This document shows positions 17,319-24,547 of a DNA stretch of 32,087 nt, one piece after another. The stretch covers positions 1 to 32,087 of the forward strand of contig JAFAAN010000141.1 in the NCBI GenBank assembly GCA_023426545.1. Direction: 5' to 3'. Source of the DNA: Pseudomonadota bacterium. GTDB lineage: Bacteria > Myxococcota > Myxococcia > Myxococcales > Myxococcaceae. The translations under genes were made by a program, and so were the position numbers. Each line of letters begins with the position of its first letter. Within the stretch, counting starts at the first letter, position 1. The notes under the pieces are model-generated. The model was not told where the DNA came from. It ran no database searches and saw only the letters and a program-made list of their open reading frames with translations.

Positions 17319-17354
17319 ACCGGGATTTGAACCGGATTCCCGGTACCTACCGGG
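17319..17354 (-). promoter_or_regulatory. Two mutually exclusive hairpins in the pomY leader
   Basis: On the pomY strand, CCCGGT (17349-17354 on the plus strand as ACCGGG) can pair with ACCGGG at 17339-17344 around a four-base loop. The same ACCGGGA can instead pair with TCCCGGT at 17319-17325 around a 12-base loop, forming seven pairs. Because the middle arm is shared, only one stem can form at a time. A weak promoter (TTTACG, 18 bp, TAGGGT at 17385-17390 and 17361-17366) would start transcripts just before the first arm. A regulatory role is an inference. Confidence 0.45.
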
Positions 17355-17686
17355 GGGCCTACCCTATGTCAGACGTCCTCACTTCGTAAACCACGGAAAC
17401 AGCAGGGCTTTTCCCAGCGCGCCCCGGGCCGCCATTGACAACGCCGCGCGAGCCGAATTTTCGGCTTCCGCGGGTATCCGGCGGCCGTCCGCGACACACG
17501 CGGCGCGGCGGGTGGAAGGGCTCGATTCCGGACGCTCCGGCAGGCCCTCCCGGAAGCCCGGGAATGTCAGACCCCACTCGTAATCTGTGTTCCACGAGGC
17601 AACCAACGGCCGTCACTTCTCCCCGGTGCCTCTCCGCCTGGATGCGGGGGGACGAAGCCCTCTTTTCGACAGGTTTCCCGCACGCC
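17321..17686. other. Divergent intergenic region between pomY and the XRE gene
   Basis: This gene-free stretch of about 366 bp holds the pomY leader hairpins at its left end, a TTGACA element at 17435-17440 facing the XRE gene, and a short palindrome at 17451-17466. The rest (about 17470-17686) is GC-rich and shows no convincing open frame, repeat or structured RNA. It probably carries promoters for both the pom operon and the XRE regulator. Confidence 0.6.
17451..17466. promoter_or_regulatory. Palindrome, possible operator of the XRE regulator
   Basis: AGCCGAA and TTCGGCT form perfect seven-base arms around TT. The site lies 11 bases downstream of a TTGACA element and inside the shared pomY/XRE control region. 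Size and symmetry suit a dimeric helix-turn-helix protein, but the match to this regulator is an inference. Confidence 0.35.
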
Positions 17687-18046
17687 ATGGAACAACGACT
17701 GGCAACCCTCATTGGAAACGCGGTCCGCGCGGCGCGACAGCGGCTGGAGCTGACCCAGGCCGACGTGGCCGAGCGCGTTGGCATCGCCACCGAGGTGTAT
17801 GGCCGCCTGGAGCGCGGCCACATGCTCCCCAGCGTCCGCACGCTGCGCAAGCTGTGCCTGGTGCTCAACTGCTCGTCGGACGTGCTGCTCGGGATGGCGG
17901 GCATCGAGGGCGCTCCCACGCTGGCGGAGGATCCGCCGGAGTATCGCGAGCGCCCCGAGGTCCGCCGGCTGCTGCGCACGGTGCGCAAGCTCGACGCACC
18001 GCGGCTGCGGCTGCTGGGGCAGGTGGCGCACGCGCTCGAGACGTAG
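17687..18046 (+). CDS. XRE-family helix-turn-helix regulator
   Basis: DNA-binding protein of 119 residues. The HTH_3/Cro-CI type domain occupies about residues 8-70: VRAARQRLELTQADVAERVG forms the first helices and recognition region, then VYGRLERGHMLPSVRTLRKL and the closing LVLNCSSDVLLGM, all typical of XRE proteins. The C-terminal 45 residues (Glu/Arg/Leu-rich) form a probable dimerisation helix and end HALET. The frame is open upstream, but the ATG at 17687 is chosen because the domain starts right after it; its ribosome-binding site is poor. It is divergent from pomY and may control the pom operon or the downstream desaturase gene. No ligand domain is present. Confidence 0.85.
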   Translation: MEQRLATLIGNAVRAARQRLELTQADVAERVGIATEVYGRLERGHMLPSVRTLRKLCLVLNCSSDVLLGMAGIEGAPTLAEDPPEYRERPEVRRLLRTVRKLDAPRLRLLGQVAHALET

Positions 18047-18191
18047 CGAGCAAAGGCGGACCCGGCCCGGGGCGGTGGCACCCCAGGCCGGGACGTAGCG
18101 GGTGGTGGGGGGCGGACGGATTGCGCCCTGGTGCAAGCGCTTGGCGCGTGGAGTGAAGCAGCCGTGATGAGGGGGGCGTACTGAATGCTTC

Positions 18192-19091
18192 ATGACCCCC
18201 GCCCGCCCCTCGCCCCCTTCCGCCGACCTACCGCAGCTCGCGGTTCACGCGCTCTGGTGGGCCTGGTTCCCGGCCTTCCTCCTGAGCTGGGACGCGCTGC
18301 CCTGGGCGGGGCGGCTGGCCATGGGCCTGCTGGGCTGGGCCATCTGCTTCTGGAACTACGCCGTCCTGCACAACCACATGCATGTCTCCATCGCCCGGCC
18401 CCGGCTGGCGCACTGGGTGGTGTCACGGACGCTGGGCATGGCGTGTGGCTTCCCCTACCGGGGCTATTACATCCACCACTTCAACCACCACCGGTTCAAT
18501 GACGGGCCGGGGGACTGGGGGCGGCGACGCCCGGGCGAGCGCGTCCTGCGCTACTGCCTGCGCTCGGCGCTGACGCCGTGGCTGTGGCCCTACGAGACGC
18601 TGGGCCATGTCTGGCGGTGGGCCGGCAAGAAGCGCCAGCGGCTGGAGCTGGCGCTGGACTTCGTGGTGGTGGACGGCCTGATGGTGGCGCTCGTCGTGTG
18701 GAAGCCCGCGCTGGGCCTGTCCTGGTGGGCGGTCCTGGTGCTGACGCAGTTCTGCATCCACTGGCTGAACCTGGCGGCCCACTTCGAGACGGACTCCGAG
18801 CACAAGGACGCCCTGGGGACGACGTCCTACTCCGCCTTCTACAACCGCTGGTTCTTCAACGCGGGCTACCATCAGGCCCACCACCTGAAGCCCCAGGCGC
18901 CCTGGTACGAGCTGCCGGCCCTCACCGAGGAGCTCGCACGCACGTCCATGCTCCGTCCCGAGCTGACAACCGGGCTTTCTCCCATCAATCCGTTGTGGGT
19001 GGCCCAGGTGGCGAAGCGCTATTCTACCAAGCCGTGCGATCGGCAGACGGAGTCGAAGATTACCTCCGGGACCCCCACGGCCGTTACCTAG
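18192..19091 (+). CDS. Membrane fatty-acid desaturase family protein
   Basis: Integral membrane di-iron enzyme of 299 residues, predicted to introduce double bonds into, or hydroxylate, acyl chains. All three histidine boxes are present: H60xxxH64 (HNHMH), H95xxxH99H100 (HHFNHH) and H227xxH230H231 (HQAHH). Hydrophobic segments at about 20-55, 150-180 and 180-200 fit a four-helix membrane topology. The C-terminal 40 residues are polar and overlap the start of the AraC-type gene. The ATG at 18192 has only a weak upstream GGGG run, so the true start could differ by a few codons. Substrate cannot be told from sequence; a lipid or carotenoid-related substrate is equally possible. It follows the XRE regulator by 145 bp. 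Confidence 0.87.
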   Translation: MTPARPSPPSADLPQLAVHALWWAWFPAFLLSWDALPWAGRLAMGLLGWAICFWNYAVLHNHMHVSIARPRLAHWVVSRTLGMACGFPYRGYYIHHFNHHRFNDGPGDWGRRRPGERVLRYCLRSALTPWLWPYETLGHVWRWAGKKRQRLELALDFVVVDGLMVALVVWKPALGLSWWAVLVLTQFCIHWLNLAAHFETDSEHKDALGTTSYSAFYNRWFFNAGYHQAHHLKPQAPWYELPALTEELARTSMLRPELTTGLSPINPLWVAQVAKRYSTKPCDRQTESKITSGTPTAVT

Positions 19092-19945
19092 TCGGGGAGA
19101 ACTTCCTCCACTGGTACGCCTCGGAGGACCTGTGCGGCTTCGCCCTCTGGGGACGTCCCGGAGAGGCCCAGGTGCGCCGGCTCGTCCAGGTGCTGGACGT
19201 GGAGCTGTCCCCGGCCAAGCCCCACGCCTCGCTGGTGGACGCACGGCGGCTGGAGGCGGCCGACCCCATGGCCTTCGCCGCCCTGGTCAAATACATGCAG
19301 CCTCGCGAGAAGGCCTTCAGCACCTCCGTGCTGAAGCAGGCCCTGGTGCGGCCCGAGGGCGTGGTGGGCGCGGTGGTGGGCGGCTTCTACACGCTGCTGT
19401 CCGGGGCCTACCCCAGCCGGGCCTTCACCGCCCCCGACACGGCCCTCCAGTGGCTGGGGCAGCCCGAGGCAGCGGCGGCGGAGCTGCTGGCGAAGCTCAA
19501 TGGTCTGGTCGCGGAGGCCACCGGCCAGTCGCCCCTGCTGCGGGAGCTGCACCAGGTGATGCGGGCGAAGCTGCCGGAGGTGAACCTGTCGGACGTGGCC
19601 CGGGAGATGGGCATGTCCGAGCGGACGTTGCAGCGGCGGCTGAAGGAGGCCAGCACGTCCTTCCAGGCCGAGCTGAACGCGGTGCAGGTGCGCATGGCGC
19701 AGGCGCTGCTCCGCGATTCGAACATGAAGCTCACCGCGGTGGCGGTGGAGGTGGGCTGCGCCTCGCTCCAGCACTTCAGCAGCCTCTTCCGCAAGCTGGT
19801 GGGAGAGTCCCCCAGCGCGTGGCGGGAGCGGCAACAGCAGGGCGGCGCCAGCGACACGCGAGCTGACGCGCCCGCGGGCGAGACGCCCCCGGTGCCGGCC
19901 GGTGCCGCCTCTGAGGTCGCCATCTCCTCGGAGGTGCCCGAGTAG
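19034..19945 (+). CDS. AraC-family regulator with STAS-like N-terminal region
   Basis: The C-terminal AraC/XylS DNA-binding domain (about residues 172-270) has two helix-turn-helix units: LSDVAREMGMSERTLQRRL and the second with VAVEVGCASLQHFSSLFRKL. The N-terminal 110 residues alternate strands and helices (LCGFALWGRPGEAQVRRLV, then HASLVDARRLEAADPMAF), resembling a STAS-like fold; this is tentative. The last 35 residues are disordered. The start is uncertain: the GTG at 19034 overlaps the desaturase gene by 58 bp, and an earlier GTG at 18995 is also in frame. Neither has a good ribosome-binding site, so translation may be coupled to the desaturase. It may regulate the desaturase gene it overlaps. 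The gene converges on the PLD gene. Confidence 0.83.
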   Translation: MRSADGVEDYLRDPHGRYLVGENFLHWYASEDLCGFALWGRPGEAQVRRLVQVLDVELSPAKPHASLVDARRLEAADPMAFAALVKYMQPREKAFSTSVLKQALVRPEGVVGAVVGGFYTLLSGAYPSRAFTAPDTALQWLGQPEAAAAELLAKLNGLVAEATGQSPLLRELHQVMRAKLPEVNLSDVAREMGMSERTLQRRLKEASTSFQAELNAVQVRMAQALLRDSNMKLTAVAVEVGCASLQHFSSLFRKLVGESPSAWRERQQQGGASDTRADAPAGETPPVPAGAASEVAISSEVPE

Positions 19946-20011
19946 CCCTCGCGCTCCGGCGCGATGTGCTGGATGCGCTGCGGCCAGCAAGGAGCCTCCG
20001 GCGCGGAAGAG

Positions 20012-20641
20012 CTACCTGCCCTTGCTCGCGCCGCGCCGGAGCCTGCGCGTCTTGCCCAGGCGCGAGGCACCACCGCGCGGGCGCCGTGGCTCCGCCGCCT
20101 GCCTGCCCGCGGGCAGGATGGGGTCGGGACACACCGCGCGGAGCCTGCATGCCCGGCACTCGGCGCCGCTCCACACCGCCTCGTAGAGCGCCGTCACGCG
20201 GTCGATGACGTCGAAGTCCTCGGTGACGAAGCCCAGCTCGAAGTTGCGCGCCGCTTCACCCTTCGCCCCCAGCCCCGCGCCAGTGAGGTTCGCGCTGCCC
20301 AGGTAGGCCCACGCCCCGTCCACCACCACCGCCTTGAAGTGCACGCGCGGGCAGACCTTGAGCGCCAGCCCGCCCGCCACCAGCCGCGCCCGCGCGTCGA
20401 AGGCCGCGCGAAAGGGCCGGCTCGGCAGCTCCGCGTGCAGCAGTCGCAGTGCCACCCCACGTTCCGCGAGCGTGTCCAGCACATCCACCAGCGGAACGAA
20501 GCGGCCGCCATGCTCCACGAACATCGCCTTCACGTTGGCCGTGGCCATCCACACCGACTCCCGGGCGTGGAGCAGCTTCTCCAGCACCACCTCCCGGTAC
20601 AGCGCGCTGCCCGACAGGAGCTCCGCCTCGATGGGACGCAT
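20012..20641 (-). CDS. Single-HKD phospholipase D-like protein with Cys cluster
   Basis: PLD-superfamily protein of 209 residues carrying one HKD half-site: H101, K103 and D108 (HFKAVVVD), followed by S116 and N118 in GSANLTG. Single-HKD members such as Nuc-type nucleases act as homodimers, so nuclease or phosphodiesterase activity is plausible. After the fold there is C162-x2-C165-x5-C171 (with P172), which could bind zinc or an iron-sulfur cluster, and then a 35-residue Arg/Lys-rich tail suited to nucleic-acid binding. The ATG at 20639-20641 follows GGAG by eight bases. No signal peptide is seen. It is divergent from the TetR gene and shares the palindromic control region, so it is a likely TetR target. 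The substrate is not evident. Confidence 0.85.
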   Translation of the reverse strand: MRPIEAELLSGSALYREVVLEKLLHARESVWMATANVKAMFVEHGGRFVPLVDVLDTLAERGVALRLLHAELPSRPFRAAFDARARLVAGGLALKVCPRVHFKAVVVDGAWAYLGSANLTGAGLGAKGEAARNFELGFVTEDFDVIDRVTALYEAVWSGAECRACRLRAVCPDPILPAGRQAAEPRRPRGGASRLGKTRRLRRGASKGR

Positions 20642-20689
20642 GAACCCACTCCATCACACACAAGCCCACCTGACCACCCACCAGGCAAA

Positions 20690-20724
20690 TGACCTCCAGT
20701 CACTTGACAAGTGACCCCAGGTCA
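20690..20724. promoter_or_regulatory. Two-tier 35-bp perfect palindrome, TetR operator
   Basis: Inner arms GTCACTTG (20699-20706) and CAAGTGAC (20708-20715) flank a single central A. Outer arms TGACCT (20690-20695) and AGGTCA (20719-20724) are also perfect, each separated from the inner arm by three bases. The site lies between the divergent PLD and TetR starts and covers the TetR -35 box. This is typical of an autoregulated TetR operator; binding by this TetR is an inference. Confidence 0.72.
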
Positions 20725-20732
20725 CCTATCGA
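20704..20732 (+). promoter_or_regulatory. tetR promoter overlapping the operator
   Basis: A perfect TTGACA (20704-20709) is followed after 17 bp by TATCGA (20727-20732), a moderate -10 match. Transcription would begin at or within a base or two of the TetR ATG at 20739. No ribosome-binding site is present, so a leaderless message is likely. Confidence 0.5.
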
Positions 20733-20738
20733 TGCGCC

Positions 20739-21422
20739 ATGGTCGGTCCCCCAGCGGTGAAGACGAGGCGGGCCCTGCCCCAGCGGGCGCGCAAGGACGA
20801 GGACAAGGAAGCGCGGCGGCGGCTCATCCTGGACGAGGCGCTGGCGCTGTATCAGGCCACGTCCTACGCCGAGGTGAAGATGGCGGACGTGGCCGGGCGG
20901 GCGCTGCTGGCGAAGGGGACGGTGTTCCTCTACTTCCCCACCAAGGAGGCGCTGTTCCTCGCGCTGCTGGAGGACCTGCTCTTCTCCTGGTTCGCCCGCC
21001 TGGAGGGCCTGCTGACGGAGGGCGAGCCGGTGTGGACGGGGCCTCGGCTGGCGCGGACCGTGGCCGAGTCGCTCGAGGGCGAGGAGGCCCTGACGCGGCT
21101 GCTGGCGCTGCTCCAGACGGTGCTGGAGCAGAACGTGACGGCCGAGCAGCTCCGCCCGTTCAAGGAGCGGCTGATGGCGGCGCTGGTGCGCGCCGGCACG
21201 CTGGTGGAGCAGCGGCTGCCCTTCCTCCAGGCCGGGGACGGCCCGCGCTTCCTCCTCCACGTACACGCGCTGGTGACGGGCCTGCGGCAGATGGCGGACC
21301 TGGCGCCCGTGGCCCGCGAGGTGCTGGCGCAGGTGCCGCACCTGGCGCCGCTGCGCGTGGACTTCACCGCCGAGCTGACCGCCACCCTCACCCACCTCCT
21401 CCGCGGGCTGGAGTCCCGCTGA
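20739..21422 (+). CDS. TetR-family transcriptional repressor
   Basis: Regulator of 227 residues. The N-terminal helix-turn-helix (about 27-75) contains RRLILDEALALYQATSYAEVKMADVAGRA and the signature GTVFLYFPTKEALFLALL. The remainder is a helical ligand-binding and dimerisation domain. The first 25 residues are basic and probably touch the DNA minor groove. The ATG at 20739 lacks a ribosome-binding site but fits a leaderless transcript from the promoter just upstream; a GTG at 20757 is a weaker alternative. It is divergent from the PLD gene across a perfect palindrome and is followed 34 bp later by two aldehyde dehydrogenase genes, so it probably represses both units. The ligand may be an aldehyde or a lipid; this is inference from context. 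Confidence 0.9.
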   Translation: MVGPPAVKTRRALPQRARKDEDKEARRRLILDEALALYQATSYAEVKMADVAGRALLAKGTVFLYFPTKEALFLALLEDLLFSWFARLEGLLTEGEPVWTGPRLARTVAESLEGEEALTRLLALLQTVLEQNVTAEQLRPFKERLMAALVRAGTLVEQRLPFLQAGDGPRFLLHVHALVTGLRQMADLAPVAREVLAQVPHLAPLRVDFTAELTATLTHLLRGLESR

Positions 21423-21456
21423 GGCCATGCCTTCCCGCCCCACCCCTGGAGCCCCC

Positions 21457-22908
21457 ATGCTCGAAGCCACCTCCGCCGTCGAGTCGCAGCCCACCGCCGA
21501 CACCGAGCGCATGCGCGCGGTGTTCGAGGCCCAGCGCGCGCACCGCTGGACGATGTCCCGCACCACCGCCGCCGAGCGAATCGCCCGGCTGAAGCGCCTG
21601 CGCGAGGCCATCATCGCCCGCCGCGGAGAGCTGGCGGAGGCCATCCACGCGGACTTCCGCAAGCCCGCGGTGGAGGTGGAGCTGACGGAGGTCCACCCCA
21701 CGCTGGAGGAGCTGAACCACACGGTGCGGCACCTCAAGTCGTGGATGAAGCCCACGCGCGTGGGCACGCCGCTGCTGCTGGCGGGCGCGTCCAGCGCCGT
21801 GCGCTACGAGGCGCGCGGCACGGTGCTGCTGCTGGCGCCGTGGAACTACCCCTTCAACCTGATGGTGTCGCCGCTGGTGGCCGCCATCGCCGCGGGCAAC
21901 ACCGTCATGTGCAAGCCCAGTGAGAAGACGCCCAACACCTCGCGTTTCCTCGCCCGGTTGCTGAAGGACGTGTTCCCGGAGAACGAGGTGGCGCTGTTCG
22001 AGGGCGGCGCGGAGACGGCGGAGGCGCTGCTGGAGCTGCCCTTCGACCACATCTTCTTCACCGGCAACACGCGCATCGGCCGCAAGGTGATGGAGGCCGC
22101 GGCGAAGCACCTGGCCAGCGTGACGCTGGAGCTGGGCGGCAAGTCCCCCGTCATCATCGACGAATCGGCGGACCTCGCCTCCGCGGCGGAGCGCGTGTGC
22201 TGGGGCAAGTTCGTCAACGGCGGCCAGACGTGCGTGGCGCCGGACTACGTGTTCGTTCACGCCTCGAAGGAGCGGGCCTTCATCGACGCGCTGAAGGCGG
22301 CCATCACCCGCTTCTATGGCGGCACGGAGCAGGAGCGGCAGGCGAGCCCCGACTTCACGCGGCTGGTGGACCCGGTGGCATGGCGGCGGGTGAAGGACGT
22401 GCTCGACCGCTCGGTGGCGGCGGGAGCGAAGGTGGAGGTGGGCGGGGAGGCGGACGAGCCCTCGCGCTACATCGCGCCCACCGTGCTCTCGGGCGTGACG
22501 GCGCAGGACCCGGTGATGGAGGGCGAGATTTTCGGTCCCGTGCTGCCGGTGCTGACCTACCAGTCGCGTGAGGAGGTCTACGCGCATGTCCGCGCGGGAG
22601 GCAAACCGCTGGCCCTCTACGTGTTCAGCCAGGACAGGCGCGCGGTGGAGGACATCCTCCGGAACACCACGTCGGGCGGCGCGGTGGTGAACAACGTGCT
22701 CGTGCACCTCGCCAACCCCAACCTGCCCTTTGGCGGCGTGGGCACCAGCGGCCTGGGGAATTACCACGGCCATTTCGGCTTCAAGACGTTCAGTCACGAG
22801 CGGGCGGTGATGGTCCAGTGGATGAAGTCGCTGGCTGCGGTGTTCTTCCCGCCGTACCGCGGGAAGATGCAGGAAATGGCCTCCCGCGCGACCCGGATGT
22901 TGGAGTAG
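21457..22908 (+). CDS. ALDH3-type aldehyde dehydrogenase (first paralog)
   Basis: NAD(P)-dependent oxidation of aldehydes to acids. Catalytic C259 lies in NGGQTCVAPDYV and general base E225 in LELGGKSP, 34 residues apart as usual for the superfamily. The motif PWNYPFNLMVSPLV, cofactor loop FTGNTRIGR and C-terminal PFGGVGTSGLGNYHG point to the class 3 subgroup, which includes fatty aldehyde dehydrogenases and coniferyl-aldehyde-type enzymes. Length is 483 residues from the ATG at 21457, chosen because GGAG lies five bases upstream; an ATG at 21427 would add ten residues. The gene follows tetR closely and is followed by a close paralog. No C-terminal membrane anchor is seen. Substrate chain length cannot be told from sequence. 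Confidence 0.93.
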   Translation: MLEATSAVESQPTADTERMRAVFEAQRAHRWTMSRTTAAERIARLKRLREAIIARRGELAEAIHADFRKPAVEVELTEVHPTLEELNHTVRHLKSWMKPTRVGTPLLLAGASSAVRYEARGTVLLLAPWNYPFNLMVSPLVAAIAAGNTVMCKPSEKTPNTSRFLARLLKDVFPENEVALFEGGAETAEALLELPFDHIFFTGNTRIGRKVMEAAAKHLASVTLELGGKSPVIIDESADLASAAERVCWGKFVNGGQTCVAPDYVFVHASKERAFIDALKAAITRFYGGTEQERQASPDFTRLVDPVAWRRVKDVLDRSVAAGAKVEVGGEADEPSRYIAPTVLSGVTAQDPVMEGEIFGPVLPVLTYQSREEVYAHVRAGGKPLALYVFSQDRRAVEDILRNTTSGGAVVNNVLVHLANPNLPFGGVGTSGLGNYHGHFGFKTFSHERAVMVQWMKSLAAVFFPPYRGKMQEMASRATRMLE

Positions 22909-22972
22909 GCAACGAAGGCCGGGGCAAGCGGTGTCCTGGAGGAGACAGGGCACCCGCGGAAGGAGCCAGGCG

Positions 22973-24547
22973 ATGCGCGTGGTGAGGCTGGAAGAAGAGC
23001 GGATGCCGTCGGGGTTGCAGGAGACGTTCGATCGGCTCCACGCCCATCGCTGGGAGGTGGCGCGGCGGGGCGCCAAGGAGCGTCTGGCCCGGCTGGAGAC
23101 GCTCAAGACGCTGCTGCTGGCGCGGCGCGAGGCGCTGGCGGACGCGCTCTACGCGGACTTCCGCAAGCCGCGCGCGGAGGTGGAGGCCACCGAGGTGCTG
23201 CCCGTGCTGATGGAGCTGGCCTCCGCGCAGAAGCACCTCAAGTCGTGGATGAAGCCGCGCAAGGTCTCCACGCCGCTGCTGCTCACGGGCACCACCAGTC
23301 ACGTCCAGTACGAGCCCCGCGGCGTGGTGCTGGTGATGGCGCCGTGGAACTACCCCTTCCACCTGCTGGTGTCGCCGCTGGTGGCCGCCGTCGCCGCGGG
23401 CAACACCGTCCTATGCAAGCCCAGTGAGAAGACGCCGAACACGGCGCGCTTCACCGCGGAGCTGCTCAAGGACGTGTTCCCCGAGGACGAGGTGGCGCTG
23501 GTGGAGGGAGGCCCGGAGGTGGGCGAGGCCCTGCTGCGGCTGCCCTTCGACCACTTCTTCTTCACCGGCGGCCCGCGCGTGGGGCGCCGGGTGATGGAGG
23601 CCGCGGCCCGGCACCAGGCCAGCGTGACGCTGGAGCTGGGCGGCAAGTCGCCCGTCATCGTCGATGAGACGGCGGACGTGGCGGCCGCCGCCGAGCGCGT
23701 GGTGTGGGGCAAGTTCCTCAACGCTGGCCAGACGTGCATCGCCCCGGACCACGTGTGGGTGCATGCCTCGAAGGAAGAGGCGCTGCTGGAGGCGATGAAG
23801 GCGGCCCTGGAGCGCTTCTACGGGCGCACCGAGGAGGCGCGCCGGGCGAGCCTGGACCTGTGCCGCGTGGTGGACGACGGCGCCTTCCACCGCGTGCGCC
23901 GGCTGATGGACCGCTCGGTGGAGGCCGGCGCGCGGGTGGTGGTGGGCGGCACCGTGGACGCGGAGTCGCGCTACATCGCGCCCACGGTGCTCGCGGACGT
24001 TCCGCCGGACGCGCCCATCATGGGCGAGGAGATTTTCGGGCCAGTGCTGCCGGTGCTGCGCTTCGAGTCGCTGGACGCGGTGGTGTCGCACGTGCGCGAG
24101 GACGGCAAGCCCCTGGCGCTCTACGTCTTCAGCCAGGACGAGGCCACGGTGGAGCGGCTGCTGCGGGAGACGCGCTCGGGCGGCGTGTGCATCAACACGG
24201 TGGTGCTGCACAACGTGAACCCGAACCTGCCCTTCGGCGGCGTGGGCGAGAGCGGCGTGGGCGCCTACCACGGCGAGACGGGCTTCCGGACCTTCAGCCA
24301 CGAGCGCGCCGTGCTGCGTCAAGGGCGCACCTCCCTGCTCCACCTCTTCTTCCCGCCCTATTCGGGCAAGGCCCAGAAGCTGGCGCGGCGCGCGAGCCGC
24401 CTGTTCGAGTCGGGCGGGGCCCCGCCCTGGCACGCATCCCCCACTTTCCGGGATAACTGTGCCAATGACCACGTACGGACGACGATTCGCGAGGCTCTGG
24501 CTGGGAATGGCGCTGGCCCTGGGGGCCTGCAACGGCGGCTCGAGTGA
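22973..24547 (+). CDS. ALDH3-type aldehyde dehydrogenase (second paralog, extended C-terminus)
   Basis: Close paralog of the preceding enzyme, matching it through most of its length. Catalytic C255 (NAGQTCIAPDHV) and E221 (LELGGKSP) are 34 residues apart. Class 3 motifs are retained (PWNYPFHLLVSPLV, PFGGVGESGVGAYHG). The ATG at 22973 follows AAGGAG by eight bases. The protein is 524 residues, longer than its paralog because it continues 45 residues past the shared ending SRLFE. Where the first paralog has a TAG stop after that Glu, this gene has TCG (24410-24412), one base different. The extra segment is low-similarity, Gly/Ala-rich sequence and overlaps the first 83 bp of the lipoprotein gene. 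The enzyme core should be intact. Confidence 0.92.
   Translation: MRVVRLEEERMPSGLQETFDRLHAHRWEVARRGAKERLARLETLKTLLLARREALADALYADFRKPRAEVEATEVLPVLMELASAQKHLKSWMKPRKVSTPLLLTGTTSHVQYEPRGVVLVMAPWNYPFHLLVSPLVAAVAAGNTVLCKPSEKTPNTARFTAELLKDVFPEDEVALVEGGPEVGEALLRLPFDHFFFTGGPRVGRRVMEAAARHQASVTLELGGKSPVIVDETADVAAAAERVVWGKFLNAGQTCIAPDHVWVHASKEEALLEAMKAALERFYGRTEEARRASLDLCRVVDDGAFHRVRRLMDRSVEAGARVVVGGTVDAESRYIAPTVLADVPPDAPIMGEEIFGPVLPVLRFESLDAVVSHVREDGKPLALYVFSQDEATVERLLRETRSGGVCINTVVLHNVNPNLPFGGVGESGVGAYHGETGFRTFSHERAVLRQGRTSLLHLFFPPYSGKAQKLARRASRLFESGGAPPWHASPTFRDNCANDHVRTTIREALAGNGAGPGGLQRRLE

Noticed and set aside
17290..17345. tRNA-like T-arm (GGTTCAAATCC on the minus strand) before pomY
   Set aside because: The T-stem has a mismatch and no matching acceptor stem or D-arm is found in the preceding 55 bases. 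The sequence is better explained as part of the leader hairpin.
24428..24446. TGGCACG before the lipoprotein gene as a sigma-54 promoter
   Set aside because: The required GC at the -12 position is missing: ten bases after GG the sequence is CC.
24410..24547. Frameshift at the end of the second aldehyde dehydrogenase
   Set aside because: The frame is continuous, and the paralog comparison is explained by a single-base stop-to-Ser change without any shift.
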